Part shown: piece by piece, positions 4,805 to 7,035 of the stretch
Position numbering within the stretch: the stretch's first letter is position 1
Layout of the letters: every line of letters begins with the position of its first letter
Origin: DASXMX01 sp036794395
GTDB lineage: Bacteria > Planctomycetota > Phycisphaerae > Tepidisphaerales > Tepidisphaeraceae
Reading direction: 5' to 3'
Assembly: GCA_036794395.1 (NCBI GenBank)
Contig: DAIRGS010000367.1
Span: forward strand, 1 to 7,035
Length of the DNA stretch: 7,035 bases
Notes under the pieces: generated by a model
Seen by the model: the letters and a program-made list of their open reading frames with translations, nothing else
What the model was told of the DNA's origin: nothing
The model's database searches: none
Position numbers and translations under genes: made by a program

Positions 4805-6118
4805 ATGCTCGGCGGTACGTTTGCGCCAGCGTTCTTAGAACGCCGGTTTGGACAATCTAGTGGTTCGGATTGCCTCTGTAATGCTGCGCAGATGGAGCGT
4901 GTGTTGCGCCGCGAAATTGCAAGGGCCGATCGGGGAGGCAGGGGATTCTCTCTCGTGCTGTTCCGCGTCAAGCCCGGACAACCCGATCACCAGGGGACTC
5001 GTCAACTTGTTCATGTGCTTCTGAAACGAGCCCGCCTGACTGACGAAGTCGGCTGGTTCTCCGAAGGCTACCTCTGCGCCATGCTCACCGGCACGCCGGA
5101 AAATGGCGCTCGGATCTTCGCCGAAGGCGTTATCGAAAACGTCTCGCGACATGCGCCCCGACCCGTCGCTGTCGTTTACAGCTATCCATCAGCCAATGTC
5201 TCCTTGCCCGGCACCCGCGCCGACGCCAAGTCCCCCAGGGACAATGGCGATTCCCGGGGCGACGATCAAGGTCCCGGCAAGCGCGTCAACGGCCACTCGA
5301 ATGGTTTCAAACACCTCAATGGCGAAGGCGCTTTTAATAACGCCGCCCATGATGCCGACACCGACGCCGACTCAGACGACATTCAGGTCGCCGCCAAGAC
5401 GACGCAGAAATCCAGCATCGAACCGCGCGACCTCCTGAACTTCGTTCAATCAGGTTTCGATTCCGCAGTCGAACATCCCGGCCTGTCTGCGGCATCGGTT
5501 GAAGAACTGCTGGCCGCTCCGCTGCCTTACTGGAAGCGCCTGATCGACATCGCCGGCGCCTTATTCGGAATTCTGCTTGCCAGTCCGATCATGGCTGTCG
5601 CCGCGCTGCTGGTTAAATTCAGCTCACCCGGTCCCGTCATTTTTACCCAGAAGCGCTCGGGCCTCGGCGGCAAGCCATTCCAGATCTATAAGTTTCGCAC
5701 GATGATCAACGGCGCCGAAGCCAAACGCCGCGAACTTGCCGCCATGAGCGAGCAGGATGGACCGGCTTTTAAGCTCACCAACGATCCGCGCCTCACCCGA
5801 TTCGGAAAGCTCCTACGCAAGACCAGCATCGACGAGCTTCCGCAGTTGTTCAACGTCCTCAAGGGCGATATGTCCCTTGTCGGCCCCCGGCCGCTGCCCT
5901 GCTCCGAATCCGAAGGCTGCCTCCCTTGGCAGAAGCACCGCATGAACATCACGCCCGGCCTCACCTGCATCTGGCAGGTCAAGGGCCGCTCGCGCGTGGG
6001 CTTTGATGACTGGGTCCGAATGGATATGGCCTACATGCGCCGCCGAACTTTCTGGCGCGACATCCAGATCATCTTCGCGACGATTCCAGCCGTCCTGCTC
6101 CGGCGGGGTGCAAAATAA
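4805..6118 (+). CDS. Polyprenyl-phosphate sugar-1-phosphate transferase with degenerate GGDEF-like N-terminus
   Basis: 437 residues from the preferred ATG; a GTG at 4655 would add 50 residues. The C-terminal domain (about 241-437) is a bacterial sugar transferase (WbaP/WcaJ/PglC type), which moves a sugar-1-phosphate from a nucleotide sugar to undecaprenyl phosphate at the inner membrane face. Visible motifs: KRLID, a hydrophobic stretch with S260-P261 typical of the re-entrant helix, SPGPVIFTQKRSGLGGKPF, YKFRTM, NDPRLTRFGKLLRKTSIDELPQL with the catalytic D343-E344 pair, GDMSLVGPRP, TPGLTCIWQVKGRS. No multi-span N-terminus is present. Residues about 28-127 resemble a GGDEF domain (MERVLRREIARADRGGRGFSLVLFRV, then RLTDEVGWFSEGYLCAML), but the signature reads SEGYL, so cyclase activity is not expected. 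A Gly/Asn/Asp-rich linker (about 128-200) joins the parts. The stop overlaps the next start. The exact sugar cannot be read from sequence. Confidence 0.9.
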   Translation: MLGGTFAPAFLERRFGQSSGSDCLCNAAQMERVLRREIARADRGGRGFSLVLFRVKPGQPDHQGTRQLVHVLLKRARLTDEVGWFSEGYLCAMLTGTPENGARIFAEGVIENVSRHAPRPVAVVYSYPSANVSLPGTRADAKSPRDNGDSRGDDQGPGKRVNGHSNGFKHLNGEGAFNNAAHDADTDADSDDIQVAAKTTQKSSIEPRDLLNFVQSGFDSAVEHPGLSAASVEELLAAPLPYWKRLIDIAGALFGILLASPIMAVAALLVKFSSPGPVIFTQKRSGLGGKPFQIYKFRTMINGAEAKRRELAAMSEQDGPAFKLTNDPRLTRFGKLLRKTSIDELPQLFNVLKGDMSLVGPRPLPCSESEGCLPWQKHRMNITPGLTCIWQVKGRSRVGFDDWVRMDMAYMRRRTFWRDIQIIFATIPAVLLRRGAK

Positions 6119-6954
6119 TGAGCACATCTCCTTCGACGATGTCCTGGCCCGTCCGGCACGACGTCTTTGGGGTGAAGGTCAGTGCCACGCACTACGCCGA
6201 AGTCGTTGAAAGCGTCCTGCATGCCGCCGAAACCGGCCAGGGCGGATTGATCGACTTCATGCCGGCACACCTCCTCACGGCGGTTGTGGGCGACCCCGAT
6301 CTCCTCAAGCGCATGGACGATTTCGCCATCATCGCCCCCGACGGCCAACCCGTCCGCTGGGCGCTGAACAAGCTTTATAACGCCGGTCTGACCGACCGCG
6401 TGTACGGCCCCGAAACCACCCGGCGCCTCTGCGCCGGCGCCGCCGAACGGGCATTGCCTATCTATCTCTATGGCGGCACCGAAGCCGTCCTGACCACGCT
6501 CTGCGCTAAACTCAAAGAGTGGTTCCCCACCCTGATCATTGCCGGATCGGAAGCGCCGCCGTTCCGCCCGTTAACCGCTGAAGAAGACGCCGCGGCCGTC
6601 GAGCGCATCAATGCCAGCGGCGCGAAGCTGCTGTTCATCGGCATCGGCTCCCCCAAGCAGGAAGTCTTCGCCCACGCCCACCGCGACAGCATCAAGGCCG
6701 TCCAGCTCTGTGTCGGCGCAGCCTTCGATTTCCACGCCGGGTCCAAAAAAATGGCCCCCGCCTGGATGCAAAAACGCGGCCTCGAATGGCTCTTCCGCCT
6801 CACCCAGGAACCCAAGCGATTGTGGAAACGCTACCTGGTGGCCAACTCCACGTTTGTCTTCCTGTACTCAAGAGAAATCCTCCGCCGCAAGACCCGAAAG
6901 CTGTTCGGCCGCAAACCCGCGCAGCCGGTCTTGGGCCAAACGCCGGTTGCCTGA
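6118..6954 (+). CDS. WecG/TagA/CpsF-family glycosyltransferase
   Basis: 278 residues. Members of this GT26 family (WecG, TagA) transfer an N-acetylmannosamine-type sugar to a lipid-linked sugar made by a sugar-1-phosphate transferase, the second step of teichoic acid linkage unit, enterobacterial common antigen or exopolysaccharide synthesis. Conserved blocks in order: FGVKVSATHYAEVV, FMPAHLL (46-53), IIAPDGQPVRW (71-81) with the family's catalytic Asp position at D75, RVYGPETT, PIYLYGG, LLFIGIGSPKQEVF (171-184), VGAAFDFHAGSKKMAPAWMQKRGLEWLFRLTQEPKRLWKRY (199-239), then a basic tail (RRKTRKLFGRK) suited to membrane contact. The family length is normally 240-280, so it is complete. In the first block the usual T-x-N reads D46-F47-M48. 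The ATG overlaps the upstream stop in TAATG, so translation is probably coupled and no separate promoter is expected. Donor and acceptor sugars are inferred only from the family. Confidence 0.93.
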   Translation: MSTSPSTMSWPVRHDVFGVKVSATHYAEVVESVLHAAETGQGGLIDFMPAHLLTAVVGDPDLLKRMDDFAIIAPDGQPVRWALNKLYNAGLTDRVYGPETTRRLCAGAAERALPIYLYGGTEAVLTTLCAKLKEWFPTLIIAGSEAPPFRPLTAEEDAAAVERINASGAKLLFIGIGSPKQEVFAHAHRDSIKAVQLCVGAAFDFHAGSKKMAPAWMQKRGLEWLFRLTQEPKRLWKRYLVANSTFVFLYSREILRRKTRKLFGRKPAQPVLGQTPVA

Positions 6955-6966
6955 TTGTCGTTTGGC

Positions 6967-7006
6967 ACGGAGTGACGGAGTGACGGAGTGACGAAGGCAC
7001 GGAGGG
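6967..7006. repeat. Octamer tandem repeat after the glycosyltransferase
   Basis: ACGGAGTG occurs three times exactly (6967-6990), followed in phase by two diverged units, ACGAAGGC and ACGGAGGG (6991-7006). It starts 12 bases after the stop codon. The remaining 29 bases to the window end are G-rich (GCGGGGGTTTGGGGG) and hold no gene or terminator that I can see. Such short repeats often change copy number; this one lies outside coding sequence. Confidence 0.7.
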
Positions 7007-7035
7007 GTGGGCGCTGCGCGGCGGGGGTTTGGGGG

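Noticed and set aside
7017..7035. G-rich end resembling a G-quadruplex
   Set aside because: Only two long G-runs lie within the window, so four-run folding cannot be judged.

Overview
The window most likely comes from a planctomycete-type bacterium (Planctomycetota, perhaps Phycisphaerae; Verrucomicrobiota is an alternative). Reasons are the GC-rich coding DNA, a Ser/Thr kinase with an N-terminal zinc-knuckle-like segment and a polytopic membrane C-terminus, a sugar transferase with a GGDEF-like N-terminus, several lineage-type proteins of unknown function, and an intergenic palindrome of the 'caggcttcc...' type that I associate with these phyla. The assignment rests on pattern recognition; no search was run.

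Layout. (1) 9-386 (+): a small protein of unknown function, possibly cut by the window edge. (2) 465-1043 (+): a lipoprotein with a clear lipobox. (3) 1044-1195: a convergent intergenic region with three stacked palindromic structures: a 54-nt two-armed palindrome with internally compensated hairpins, a perfect 16-bp palindrome, and a 10-bp GC-rich stem followed by a T-rich tract. (4) 1196-3517 (-): a 773-residue membrane Ser/Thr protein kinase with all main catalytic residues. (5) 3518-3666: a divergent promoter region with a TGTACC/GGTACA dyad. (6) 3667-4383 (+): a single-pass membrane-anchored coiled-coil protein of unknown function. (7) 4384-4804: a roughly 420-nt non-coding stretch with terminator-like hairpins, an 8-bp dyad and two tandem hairpins next to the preferred start of the next gene. 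(8) 4805-6118 (+) and 6118-6954 (+): a translationally coupled pair, a polyprenyl-phosphate sugar-1-phosphate transferase with a degenerate GGDEF-like N-terminus and a WecG/TagA/CpsF-family glycosyltransferase. (9) 6955-7035: non-coding, with an octamer tandem repeat and a G-rich end.

Functional reading. The last two genes look like the first and second steps of lipid-linked glycan assembly, for an exopolysaccharide, capsule or other surface polymer: one loads a sugar phosphate on a polyprenyl carrier, the other adds the next sugar. More genes of the locus probably follow beyond the window. The kinase and its divergent membrane-anchored neighbour may be a co-regulated pair, but only gene order supports this. 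I see no CRISPR array, transposase, tRNA or rRNA, and no convincing new multi-gene system. The most unusual signals are the compensated palindrome, the structured leader of the glycan operon and the degenerate GGDEF fusion.
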